From Gymnorhina tibicen (Eukaryota > Chordata > Aves > Passeriformes > Artamidae): a stretch of DNA of 64,000 nt. The position numbers and the translations under genes are program-made. Location: contig VXAZ01006903.1 of the NCBI GenBank assembly GCA_013399875.1, positions 20,364 through 84,363 on the forward strand, given 5' to 3'. The number at the start of each line of letters is the position of its first letter. Positions within the stretch are counted from its first letter, which is position 1. Below are positions 45,926-57,092 of this stretch, piece by piece. The notes under the pieces are model-generated. The model was not told where the DNA came from, searched no databases, and saw only the letters and a program-made list of their open reading frames with translations.

Positions 45926-47181
45926 TGATTCTCAAAAAAACACCCCCAAAGACACAAAATCCAGATAATAACTGGAATTAGGATCGTTTCCTGTTGTCTT
46001 CCAAACACTCAGGTTTTGTTTAAGCTGCTGTAAACTAAATAAGCGTGAAATTTAACACTTTTTTTTTTTCTTTTGGTGGCGGTGGTTGTTTGTTTTTTTC
46101 TTTCCCAAGTGTCAGCAGTGAAAAGAGATGGATGGAGAGACGAGTGCCACAGTTGAGAGGAATGACAAGGAAATAGCATCATTTTGGCTGTTGCGGTGTT
46201 TTTCTATCCTTTTTTCCCCCTTTACGTGGATTGGTATTTCACAAGCCTTTAATAGATTTGGAAATTAATCTGAAACAGCAACCCGTAAGTTACAGTTTTA
46301 AGGCTGCAGGCCCTTCAAGCCTGAGAAATTGAACTGGAAGTGTTGCAAGGATGGTGTCTCCCCTGGGACTCCTGCTAAGCAGCTCTGTCTCATCAGCTAG
46401 TGAGCAGAGGAAAATCTGTGTAGTGCATTGACGCGTCCATTTCTGTCTGCCTTGATCAAACAGGTGCAAAAGTTTCTCCCTGAAGTTATTTAAGGTTTAG
46501 TGAATTATTAGAAAGTTGGTTTTGTTTGCCCCCAAGTGCTTGCTGGTGAGAGCGCTGTGTGTGTTTATCCCTGCCCCCGGTGGGAAGGACACGAGCCCTG
46601 GTTTGTGAGCACGGGGATGAGCTGCAGCTCTCCGGGCTCCCTGCGTGTGGAAGCGTCACTCACCCGGACGTGGGCAGTCCCAGTGGCCTGAGCCTGGCCT
46701 TACTGGTCAGCTGATCCGGCCTAAGGCACCCCAGCAGGTCCCACACCACGGGGCTCAGGTAACTGGTGTGCACCCGTGATCCCCCCAGATGTGTGTTCCG
46801 TGTTCCCAGCAGGATCCTACCCCTGGACCAAACAGGAACCAGGTGTTTTCTCGCACAGGTTTGGCCATTTTTACATGCACGAGTTGTTTACTTGCCAAAG
46901 CAAACCTTCACCACCCCTCCTCTCATTTTTTCCTAAGTTCTTTACACCCCAGTGACTCCGTCCCTTCACGTTTGGCCCTTTCCCATAAGGATTTTTACCA
47001 ATTCCCACGATCCCCTTTGAAACATCCTTCAAGTTTGCTTTTTTCTATGAAACTTATGATGATCTTGTTTCCTTTCTCTTAGTCAAGGAGCAAATTCTGA
47101 GTGAAGCCCTCCACGATTCTGCATGAGCAGCTCCTTCCCTGGCCCATCCACCAGTGTCCTGTCTTGAGTCTTCATTGTCAG
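45926..47181. other. unique DNA with GC-richer block at 46.55-46.80 kb
   Basis: 46540-46800 holds about a dozen CpGs in 260 bases (cccggtggg, tccgggctcc, cacccggacgtgg). I recognise no exon or repeat there. T-runs lie at 46062-46101. The 97-codon frame at 46789-47082 has no domain signature. Confidence 0.45.
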
Positions 47182-47522
47182 AGGATCACAGAATCCCAGA
47201 CTGCTTTGGGTTGGAAAGGGATTTTAAGATCATCCAGTTCCACCAGGGACACCTTCCACTATCCCAGGTGGCTCCAAGTCCCATCCACCCTGGCCTTGGA
47301 CACTTCCAGGGATCCAGGGGCAGCCACAGCTTCTCTGGGCACCCTGTGCCAGGGCCTCCCCACCCTCACAGGGAGCAATTCCTCCCCAGTATCCCATCTG
47401 ACCCTGCCCTCCGGCAGTGGGAAGCCATTCCCTGTGTCCTGTCACTCCATCCCTTGTAAGAAATCTCCCTCCATGTTTCCTATCAGCTCCCTCAGGCACT
47501 GGAAGGAGTCTCCCTGAAGTGC
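47182..47522 (-). mobile_element. CR1 LINE 3' region, about 340 bp, antisense
   Basis: 'gatcacagaatcccagactg', 'ctttgggttggaaagggatt', 'caggtggctccaagtcccat', 'gggatccaggggcagccaca', 'ccaccctcacagggagcaat' and 'cctcaggcactggaaggagt' cover the CR1 3'UTR and a little ORF2 in reverse complement. A block after 'agttccacc' (the expected 'ccctgccatgggc' part) is missing, a small internal deletion near 47246. Confidence 0.95.
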
Positions 47523-48835
47523 TCCTTGTCAGGGTTTATGCATTTCTGTGTTTAATCTTCTGCTTTCCCACTCTTTTGCTTTTGCCTTTCATGCTGAAAG
47601 CCATTAAAGAGATATCCCTGGAACCCAAACCTCTTCCTGCTGCACTCAGTGCCTGAACAGGGAATCACAGGTGTGACAGCCTGGGCAGCACTCACAGAGC
47701 AGGAGGAGGCTGCTAAACGCAGCGTGGGCGAGATGTTCTGGTGCACTGAGTGCAGAGAAATGTCCCCAAATCTCCCTAAATGTCTGGGATGATATAGGAA
47801 CCCCGTAGCAATCAATGGCAATACAACTCCCCTGTTTTGGTTTTTTTTTTTTTTTCCCTCAGTCGAGAAATCTCTCGGGTGTGAATTTTGAGACGGGTAT
47901 ATTTAGATCTAATACAGATTTCCAGCTCTTTCCACTCTGCTGCTCTCTCTGAATATCTAATGAATAATGCAATGCAAATTAAATTGATGACTGGATGTTG
48001 CAGTGGGGCTTGACAAGTGTTTCTTGAAGTTTACAGACATCCACATATCTTGACTCCTCAGCTGTGGCAGCTCTGAGTGGTGTTAGAGGAAGACGAGGAG
48101 AAAAATTAGCTGTATCAAAAAAAATGAAGTAAACTTTTCAAGTGTGGTTTAAAAAGTAATTTTGACACCCTCCCAGCTCAATAATAATTTCTCACCTTCT
48201 CTTTCCATCATACGCAGTTTGCTCTGCTCCCTTCTGCACAAGGGAATCTGGGTTTTCTTTAAACTGATGCTAATTTACGTTAAAAATATTTTATTAATTT
48301 GGTAGTCTTCATGCCAGCCTTTCAAAATGCAAACAGAGCTGTCCTCTGGGAAATCCGCTCGGCTGCCTTGGGGCTGCGGTGCACTGCTTCATAATGTCAA
48401 ACGGTGGCACGAGGGCGAATTTCTTCCCGAGCTGAGATGCACTGCTTGAGAGTATCAGACCTACAGCCATAATTTTAATGATAATTTATTGTTCCTGAGA
48501 AGGGGAAAAGGAGGTCAGATGTGTATATTGGTTCAGCAAGCACGTGCTGTTACTCATTCCCTTGCTCAGCCTCTGCAGAGATGATGGAGAGGAAAAATGA
48601 AGCATAATGCATTCTCAAGGTTGCCAGGAGCAACTAATGCTTCCAAATTGGTATTCATGTTTTATTACATCTTAAATTTCAGCACCTTAAAAACAATAAA
48701 GGAAATTGCATTTTCACAAAGAGTCTTCCTTCAGGGAATGTGCTTCAAGTTTACTGTCTTTTTTTCTGATGTCTTTGTCCGTGTCTTATGAACTTCTTGT
48801 GCCAGAGAGAATATGTATCCGTATATCTATATCCA
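47523..48835. other. repeat-poor unique DNA with POU-octamer motif
   Basis: No gene is recognised. 47961-47990 contains an exact octamer 'atgcaaat' (47972-47979) between homeodomain-like AT motifs. 48160-48500 is complex, mildly GC-varied unique DNA. A 17-base T-run lies near 47841-47855. Confidence 0.4.
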
Positions 48836-48905
48836 TCTCCAACCTGCCCTTGGACACCTCCAGGAATGGGGCAGCCCCACTAAATTCACCTGGAATCTGC
48901 CTCTT
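48836..48905 (-). mobile_element. short internal CR1 fragment, antisense
   Basis: 'ctccaacctgcccttggaca', 'cctccaggaatggggcagcc' matches the CR1 segment 'ccaacctggccttggacacttccagggatggggcagcc' in reverse complement. It is about 65 bases long and lacks both ends. Confidence 0.7.
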
Positions 48906-50800
48906 TTTGGAGACGTGACCAAAAGTACTTTCCCCAGAGCAAGAGCCGGAGGGAAGGGAGGAAAAAGCGTTTGTCCACCGTTGTTACTATACAACTGCAG
49001 AAGTGTTTTTAATGAAAAATGTCAGCAGCAATGAGTGGACCCAATGCAGATCCTCTCAAATGAAAATATTACAGGGCAAACTCTCAAAGTCTAATTTGCT
49101 CCTGCTGAACGTGGGACTGTCGCACTGGCACGAAGAATATTAGACCGAGTACAAAAGAAATGGAAATGAATGGCTGGAGAAGAAAGAAGTAATATCTTTG
49201 AAGTTCAGAATTTCTTATCATCCCAGGGAGTTAATACAATTTACATTGACTGTGGTAGGTTATTAATAAAAAATACATTGATCAGAAAACTTTTGTGTAT
49301 TATGAACATTCAAATAATTTCGCTTCACAGAGGTAACAACTTATTCAAAGGAAAGAGATCGTCAGGTGAAGCCTAGAGAAACCATCCCTATTCTCTTACT
49401 ACATGTTCTTACAGCTTCATGTAATAAAAAGAAATAATAATAGTGAAGGACTGACAAGCTGGGGTTTGATTGTGGCAGGAAAACAAGAGTTCTGGCATCC
49501 ACCTGCACCACACTGCTCTGCACAGAGAGATTTTCATGGCACCACCACGGAAGTGAAGTGCGAAGAACCCAAATTTAAACCCAAAAAGCTGATGGATTAT
49601 TTCTGCCCATTGCATAACTGTAAACCCAAACGAAGTCCATTAGCTCCCCTCTGAGTTATCACCACTCCCTGTTCCCCTTCTAATAAAATTTGGCAGGAGA
49701 GCTGAATACCTTCTTGATGAATCCCAGTAATTATTTCAATTGCATTGATACTTCCATTTGTGACACTGGAAATGTTGTGTTTGATTTGGCTGATTCACAA
49801 CAAATAATCCCTTTTCTCTACCTGAAGATCGCTTCTTGCTTTGTTTCCATCCACTAGGTAATGGAATTTTCAAGGGTTATTATAAATTTAATTGTATTTT
49901 ACTTGGTATGTTATAAAATTTATCCTTAAAATTGGTAAAAAATCAAGAAAAAGACTGAAATGTCTTAAAACATAGGGAGTTATAGAAGGAAAGAATAAAA
50001 TATTATTGTTCTGTTATCCATAAAATGCTATTTGAGAACACTGAGATGCCATTAATCATCTTTCAGAAGGTTAAAAATGCATAAAACCCTACAGAACAGT
50101 GGCTTTAAAAGAAACCTTATCTAGTTTTTGTCGCCCGTGCAGATTTTTGCATTACTTGCTGCAAGGTCTATAAGGCAAAACCAAAGGGTGAGAACTGTAA
50201 ATGTTGCATTAGAGAAAGATTTAAAATGATGCCTGTGAATTCACAACCTTTGATATAGAAAAATTTAGTTTCAGGAATTTTTGCTTGAACTTTTACTATC
50301 AATACCACTCAACTCAGCTTAAAAACTTGCAAACAGTAACCTCCTTTTGCTGTTGCTTCTCACCGTGTTCCCAGTACACATTTCCTTTGTATTCTAAGCT
50401 GTAACCTGCTTTTCTTCTTCCAAGCACCACTTACATTTCAGGTGGCTTCCACACAAAGGTACAAGTACCCCAGAGTCAGCAGCACTCCCGTTCTCCCAAG
50501 CCACACATCTTTCGCTCTTTGTCATTTTAATGTACCCCTTGTTGATTAAATTTGTATTATTACATGCAAAAGAAGCATTTCAGTGCTGGCCTTCACGTTC
50601 TGCTTTGGTAAGCCTCAGGTGCTGCTCAGTGGAATTATTTCTTCAGGTTCTTTTCGCCTCCTGATACTTCTGATGCCTCACTTTTCTGTTCTCTCCCGTT
50701 TCTTCTGGTCTCCCGTCTCTCCTCGTGCTTTGCACCCGAGCATCTTTTCCCTGCACCGTTTTCCCTCTCTGCCCTTCCCCTCGTGTTTGGAGATTCCCAG
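48906..50800. other. unique AT-rich intergenic DNA
   Basis: No gene or repeat family is recognised up to the LTR start at 50801. Positions 50640-50790 are pyrimidine-rich. Confidence 0.5.
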
Positions 50801-51248
50801 TGATGCCTCAGGTTTTAGCTTTTATATTTTGCAAATTCTGTACTCTCTGTATTCCTAGTGTGTAACTTTGAACTGTCTTGCAGCCTGTTAGCTGCTGTCC
50901 TCTCATGCTAAGATAGACATAACAAAGCCTCTCTGGGCTTGCTCTTCAAGGACACTCAGACTGTCCTAGGCCCAAAATGTGTAAACCAGCATCTTGAGAA
51001 GGGGGCAAGCTGGGGGGGGGCGGTTACCTTATTAGCTAAAGTTTAATTGGCTAATTTATGCTGATATGCAAATGGACCAAACCCATAACAGGGGGAAGAA
51101 CTCGTGACTCGTTGTCCATCTTGGGGTCCATTCTGGAAATAGCCTCTGGCTCCCCAGGGTGTACCTTTGAAGGCCTTTTAAATAAATATCACCTTTATTC
51201 CCTTACCCTGTCTAGTCTCTGTTTCCAGGTTGGCCTTTTTAGGCATCA
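50801..51248 (+). mobile_element. endogenous retrovirus 5' LTR
   Basis: The block starts 'tgatgcctcagg' (50801) and ends '…tttttaggcatca' (51248). The first 8 bases are the exact reverse complement of the last 8, as expected for LTR ends (TG…CA). It carries TATA-like sequence near 50822 and an 'aataaa' polyadenylation signal at 51181-51186. A tRNA primer-binding site follows at 51254, which marks this as the 5' LTR of a plus-strand provirus remnant. Length is 448 bp. I infer a class I (gamma-like) element from the primer type. It is an old genomic copy; no downstream coding genes survive in the window. Confidence 0.8.
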
Positions 51249-51253
51249 GATTT

Positions 51254-51271
51254 TGGCAACCACGAAGGGAC
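51254..51271 (+). other. retroviral primer-binding site, tRNA-Arg type
   Basis: 'tggcaaccacgaagggac' matches the 3' end of tRNA-Arg(UCG) in reverse complement at 17 of 18 bases (expected g at the fifth position, here a). It lies five bases after the LTR end, close to the usual spacing. In the living element this is where minus-strand DNA synthesis would start. Confidence 0.75.
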
Positions 51272-51460
51272 TTTTTAGGTATCCCCAGCACCTCTTCCCG
51301 CTGCCAGTCAGGTGGGAGCGATGCTCGGGTGCACAGAGGGCACCCCTGGGAGCTGAAGGATGCACCCCGAGGTGCTGGGCGGGGCTGGATGGCGGAACCT
51401 GCCCAAACGGGAACGAGCAGTTCAAACTTCCAACAGAAGGAGTGGCCACGGAATAAAAGA
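51272..51460 (+). mobile_element. endogenous retrovirus leader remnant
   Basis: GC-rich sequence directly downstream of the primer-binding site, out of character with the AT-rich surroundings, is most simply the untranslated leader. I see no gag-like reading frame, and no second LTR is found before the window ends. The right boundary is a guess based on composition. A 102-codon frame crossing the LTR boundary (51230-51538) is not a viral gene. Confidence 0.5.
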
Positions 51461-52729
51461 GCCTCTAAAAAGACAGGTTTAGCAACTGAGGATATTTCCA
51501 TGCCATTCCCTCAGCAGAGCCTCCTGGCCTTTTCCTAATAGCAGGTTTCGTATTCCGTTGTTTACGTCCCAGATGTCTTGAGATCAGGAAGTCTCAGCAT
51601 AACCATGAACTTTTCTCTGTGACCGTAAATAGTTTTTGGTTCCTTTCTTCTTCATTTCCTAAGAAGCTGAGATCATTTCACATTTCTGCCTTCCGCTCCG
51701 TCAGCTGTTTGCACTGACAGTTCTTCAAGACAGATATTATCCCCCTTTATTATTATTATTAAAAAAAAAAGGTAATGAAAACAGGCTGCTGGTATCAGTT
51801 GTGATCAAAAATGGTGTAACAATCCATACAAACTACATTTTTCACTAAACTCCTCTGTCCAAATTATGGAAGTGGATATTTATGATCTCAAAATTTAAGC
51901 AAACCATGACAAAATAAAAAAAAAAACAAAACCCTTTACTAAACCCAGGTAACTCAAAATCCAACCCTCTTTTCTTTCTCCGGAAGTTTCACAGGGATGT
52001 AGGCAAATGTTTCATCTCATTCCAAGTGGTGCTATCAACCCTGTGGGAAACCCTTCTCACTCCCAGGAACTGGCAGTGTTTTGTCATCCAAAACCAGTAG
52101 GAAAAAGTGATTACAAAGGTCACCTGAAGTAGTTTCCATTTTCCAGAGATCTATATCCCTCCCCAGTGAGGTTCAAGCTGGGGTGTTCTTTTCCTCAGGT
52201 GATCTGTTTCCAGAATTGCTCTACAAAAAGCAGCAATCTCCGCAGAAGACCAGAAAGGTAAAATCTCACCAGGTCACCTTCTTTTTGTACTTGTGGCAGC
52301 TTCTGTGATGAAATTGGAAACAAAAATATAAGTGAGGCACAGGAGTTAAATTTGCAAGGGAAATTATTTAATTGATAGGTGCCATATCCCAGTCCTGATG
52401 CTGCTTAAAAACCAGGTAAGCCCCTGAGCCAATTGAAGATGTGATACGGATGACCTTGAAAGATTTGGTGGTGGAATTCCTTTCATCTTACCCCTATTTT
52501 TATTGTCTTCTGCTTCTTATAGAAGTCAGAGACAACTCTGTGCAGGAAACCTGGGTGAGAATAAATCAAACCTCTGTTAATCAGGAAGCATCCAACTGAC
52601 TTCAACGTGATTAGGACTAGGTCTTGGAATCTCCTAATTTTAGTCTTGCAAGTTCCCTCTAGCAAATTAGAAAAAGAATTATTAGTTACTACTCAAAATT
52701 CAACTGAGTTTATTAAAAACTCATCTGGG
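51461..52729. other. unique intergenic DNA
   Basis: No gene is recognised. An att/a simple stretch lies at 51748-51772 and an A-run at about 51917-51926. Confidence 0.5.
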
Positions 52730-52812
52730 TATCACCCTGAGGAACCTGATCTAGTGTTGGAGCTGGTCTGGTTTGGAGCAGGTGGTTTGAACAGGTGATT
52801 ATCAGGGGTCTT
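52730..52812 (+). mobile_element. possible decayed CR1 3' fragment, sense
   Basis: 'aacctgatctagtgttggag', 'ggagcaggtggtttgaacag' and 'gtgattatcaggggtctttc' resemble the CR1 sequence before the terminus. The final 'ttccaaccc' part is absent, and an A-rich stretch follows. Confidence 0.4.
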
Positions 52813-54029
52813 TCTTAAAAAAAAACCACCAAAAAGAACCACCAACTCTCCAGAAAAAAACCCTCAACTGCTGCAACTAATTCTTATAACTCAAACATTT
52901 TCCACATTGTCGTAGGAAGAAAGAGATTTGGTCTCTTAGGAATAGCAGTTTCTATCTTAAATTATGACACTTTTCTCTTATTTTTGGAATTTCTCCATCT
53001 GAGCCCTAATTCAGGTTTCATGCCCGTGCTAATCAAAGCAGCAGGATACAGTAGACCTTGTCCTCATTATTTTCAGCTTCGTTTTCTCTTAGAGGTCCTG
53101 TGCTCATGAAAGTTTGACTCTGCCTATTGGCACGTTGCAAGACTTAAAAAGTGGCAGTAAACAGGTTGGCATCAAATATGGGCAGAGACAAAGGATTCAC
53201 CTCGGGGTGGCTTGGCCAAGGCGGATATTGGTGGCTTATTGCAACCAGAGAAAGAAATAAATGGTGAAAACGCCCTTTCTCGTGGGGAGCATGGGCCCAC
53301 TGCAGTTTTACCCCCCTGCAGGAGCCCAAGGCTGCACTTGGAGCTCTGCATGCAGAGGCCAGGACAGAGCAAGGACTGGAGGCACTGAGTCTCGCTGTAA
53401 TCACCGCGAGCGCTCCCGCCTGCTCCTCAGGGCACTGGACACTGAATTAATTCCTTTGTTCCACTTTAAACTGATTATTATAATCCCCCAGAGAGCAGTA
53501 AATGACAGTATTGAACCTTAATGTGGAAGCCCCAGATACACAGAGAACTGCAAAATTCTGTGTGGCCTCCAGCCACAAATGCCACGATCTCTGATCTTCT
53601 AAATACGTGGATCCCAAAGAAATACGGGTGTCTAGAAGGGAAAAAGCAGCAGGGACTGCCCCTGAAAGCAAGAGGACAGTCCTGCAACTCGCTTTTATTG
53701 AGGTACACACCTACATCACTTAACAAATCGTAATTAGGTTTTACCATCAGCCTTATGCTATTGAACAGGGCAAGCAGGAAATTCCTCATCCTGTCAGAGC
53801 TGACGAGTGTCAGTCGGATTGTTGTGTGAATGAGGTGCTGGTAGCTGCTGCCAGCCAGTTTCCTATGCTAGCAGCGGGTTTTTGGGAATTATAGACGGAT
53901 TTTCACTGTCCCTTAGCAATTTTATCTCTACGGGAAGTCTTGAACACGGACTTCCCACAGCACATGCGAGTCTCACACAGATGGAAGGGCAGGGAGACAG
54001 TTCGGTGCCATTTTTTGAGGCACAGCCAT
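52813..54029. other. unique intergenic DNA
   Basis: No gene is recognised. Overlapping frames of 60-103 codons on both strands at 53144-53789 have no domain features. Confidence 0.5.
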
Positions 54030-54286
54030 AAAATCACAGATTTCCAGAAGGGTTTAGGTTGGGAGGGACCTTAAAACCCATCCAGGGCCACCCCTGCCAT
54101 GGGTAGGGATGCCTTCCACTATCCCAGGTGGCTCCAAGCCCTGTCCAGCCTGGCCTTGGACACTTCCAGGGATCCAGGGGCAGCCACAGCTTCTCTGGGC
54201 ACCCTGTGCCGGGGCCTCCCCACCCTCACAGGGAACAATTCCTTCCCAGTATCCCATCTAAACCTACTCTCTGTCAGTTTGAATGT
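54030..54286 (-). mobile_element. CR1 LINE 3' region, antisense
   Basis: 'aaaatcacagatttccagaa', 'gggtttaggttgggagggac', 'ccactatcccaggtggctcc', 'gggatccaggggcagccaca' and 'agtatcccatctaaacctac' give 255 bases of CR1 in reverse complement. Confidence 0.95.
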
Positions 54287-55630
54287 TGGGGCTTTTTAAT
54301 CTGAGGCAAAACAGGTTAAAGTGTCACACGTAAGAGAGAGTTGGAAGAATTTGTTTCTTTGTTATTGTACTTCAGATTATAGGCACGGTGCTTTTATTAT
54401 TTCTCACTATGAATAGGATCCTTTTCCATCCAGAAAGACTTGGGTACATTTTAAATTTTGACTGCTAAAGAGAAGATGTTCAGAGTGCGTTTCATGTGTT
54501 TTTATGTTTCAGGATTTTTAGAGAAACAGCTAAGACTGTAATGAAAAATACTTGTAAACACCCACCTAGGAAGAGTTTCTTTTTTGTTACTATTAACTGA
54601 GGCAGAATTAATAAATATTTTTTCCATCGCTGTTTAACATGTTGTCTACACACATTTTTTATCAAGACCCATATTTCATTTCACAGTTTTCTGTGTTTCT
54701 CAGTAGTCACTGACAAATTGGGAGAAGAAATGCGAAAATAGGATTCTGGAAAATCTGCATAATTTTACTTGCCCCAGTAGAGAAAGAAAGAACCAAGTAA
54801 TTATGATCTAGGTGGACATAAATTGTTGACTTTAAACAAAAATATTCTATGACTGTGCTCAGTTCCTTTAGTCAATCCACTCTCCAGATGTTTCCATAGT
54901 CTGAACTTGGAATAAAAGTAACATAAACTTCTTAATTACCCTTTCCTAATGATAACATTTGTCCTCACAGCTTGTGCTGGATTAGTCCCCAAACCAGAGC
55001 TGAAACTTTTCTAACTGCTAGGGCAGGAAATTTGAGGAAAGCAGGTACTTTAGCTAGACTGGCTCTCCACAAGCAGGTTGGAATGGTGTTTGTGGTCAGA
55101 CTCCACGGCACAGGATATCCAGGACCTTTTGGGCAGCAGATGGAACACAACCCAGTGATGGAGATGAGGAGGAAGGCAGACCTTTCTCTGCCATTCCTAC
55201 TGGCAGAATTGGGTATTCTGAGGAAGTAAGCCAGTTAGTGAATTGTTAATATCCTTCTCAAATTACCCACCCAAAGTCAGAGGAGCAGCTCAGTGATCAC
55301 CTCCCCATCTTCCGTGAGGATGGGAGCTGCTGCTGCTTCCTCATTTCAGCGAGCTTTTACCCCCAAATCAAAGATTTGCATTTTTACATGAATCTCAGAA
55401 AGGAAGCATTGCATCATTTTACATGCTGGAATTATACCCAGCTTTGGATAAACCTATTTACACTGCTGAAGTATCCAGCACAGATGGATCCATGACTTTG
55501 TCCCGCTCTGATTTCCTTGAGGAAGCAGAGGAGCTCAGGCAGCAGATCTGCAGTCTGTAGCCTTGCCTTTGGTGACTGAGCTGCCACGAGAGATTCTCTC
55601 AGCTTTTTTCAGCTCAGGCTCTGCCCATGC
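54287..55630. other. unique intergenic DNA
   Basis: No gene is recognised. 55560-55630 may be part of the neighbouring LTR element, but I cannot align it. Confidence 0.45.
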
Positions 55631-55800
55631 TGTGGGTTAAGCTCAGCCCCACGAAGCCTTGCTTGCTTTCCCTGGCAGGATGGGGAAAAGCTGAGATAAA
55701 GGAAGTTTCATGAGTAAATCAAAAACTGCACGTGCAAGCCAAGCAAAATAAGGAATTCATTCCCTGCTTCCCATCAGCAGATGTACAGAGCAGTAATCTG
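55631..55800 (-). mobile_element. avian ERV LTR fragment, antisense
   Basis: 'tgtgggttaagctcagcccc', 'ccctggcaggatggggaaaa', 'gctgagataaaggaagtttc', 'tgcacgtgcaagccaagcaa' and 'ggaattcattccctgcttcc' agree in order with a passerine LTR (…ttagccccagctggca… gagataaggacagtttaata… gcaagcaaaacaaggaattc…) in reverse complement, from memory. The LTR terminus would be at 55631. Confidence 0.55.
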
Positions 55801-55811
55801 TGAGCATCCAG

Positions 55812-55864
55812 GTGTTTTTTGAACACTTCCAGGGATGGTGACTCCACCACCACCCTGGGGAAAG
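55812..55864 (-). mobile_element. short CR1 fragment, antisense
   Basis: 'gtgttttttgaacacttcca', 'gggatggtgactccaccacc' and 'accctgggg' are about 50 bases of CR1 3'UTR in reverse complement. It directly follows the LTR fragment, so the LTR may have inserted into it. Confidence 0.82.
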
Positions 55865-56965
55865 GGAAATAGTGGAGTCTCTCTGTCATTCTGCCTTACT
55901 TCTTTGCAGTAAGATTTAATTCTCAGCCTACCTGCATATGGTGTGCTTTGAAATTAGTAAAGTGATGACACGGAAGTGATGAAAGAAATGATGAAGAACT
56001 AGTAATCAGGAGAGGGTTTTAAGAAAACTCTATTATTATTATTATTATAATATAGAATTATCTGCTGCAGAAGATCATCAGAAGTAAAAGGGAAGGGGCA
56101 GAACATCCACAGTTGTGATTGCTGCAGCTTGATTGGAAAAACAGATGTGCAGCATCAGTGAGCTGGAGAGAGCAGGCTGCAAAGACTTGTCCTCTTACTT
56201 GAAATGCTATTTCAGGAAATGAGCATCCTCGTGCTGAGCACTGATGGGTGGGAGAGGTGTGTGCGGGGCAATCCCACCCGCACGCCTCGCCAGCTGAGCA
56301 AGGTCCCCGTGCTGGGTGCCTGGGCAGTGCCCTCTGCCGATGTCATTGGAGAAAACTTCGCTGCAGGCCGGTTCTGAGGGAGGTGTCAGGCAGCACTCGG
56401 GAGCTCCTGCTGCTGCTGGGGGTCATCTTTCGGACGGAATGCAAAGCCCAGGTATTGATGGGGCGCAGTGGTTAAATACCCCTTGGAGGAATTAGCTTAT
56501 TAACCTTGTGTCCTGGCTGAGTCCCAGTTCCAGCAATTAAAAATTCGCTCTCTGAAGTTCTCTCTGCAGGTTTGATGCAGCACATGATTAATAAGTTCCT
56601 GCCATAAACTCTGCTTCTGGTTTAACTGAGAAATGTTTAAGGGCAGTTGTGTTCCACTCCAGGGATGAAGAAATGGATTTAGACTTCTTTTTAAGAGGCA
56701 CAGCATCTGCTGTTTAAATAGAAAACACTAACATGAACAACACCTTCATTCACAGGAAAATCAGAGAGGCTGGAAAATTTTTAAAAACGCTTTTACCATG
56801 TAAACTTAGAGGGAAAACAAGAGATGCAATTTAGAAGCAACCGTTTAATTAAAAATGCTGGAGTTTAAACTACAAAAACCATTTGCATTTCTAAAATCAT
56901 CTCTTTTTTAAATCTCAGAACTGCAAAACTCAGCAGAATCGAAAGAGTAGCTTGGGAGTAAGTAG
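55865..56965. other. unique intergenic DNA
   Basis: An (att)n run lies at about 56031-56048. 56240-56470 is GC-richer with a 75-codon frame of no known family. No gene is recognised. Confidence 0.5.
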
Positions 56966-57092
56966 TCAGATTCACAGAATCGTGGAATATCCTGAGCTGG
57001 AAGGGAACCACGGGGATCTTCCAGCCCAACCCCTAGCCCTGCTCAGGATACCCCAACAATCCCACCCTGTGCTGAGCTGGTCCCTCACATGA
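56966..57092 (-). mobile_element. CR1 LINE 3' end (different subfamily), antisense
   Basis: 'agattcacagaatcgtggaa', 'tatcctgagctggaagggaa', 'cttccagcccaacccctagc' and 'ataccccaacaatcccaccc' match the CR1 subfamily of the 43.4-kb copy, here better preserved. Confidence 0.9.

Noticed and set aside
46789..47082. Possible exon after 'ccccccag' at about 46780
   Set aside because: The acceptor-like sequence is weak, and the 97-codon frame lacks any domain or clear donor site.
51230..51538. 102-codon frame at the LTR-leader junction as a retroviral gene
   Set aside because: It begins inside the LTR, crosses the primer-binding site and has no gag features.
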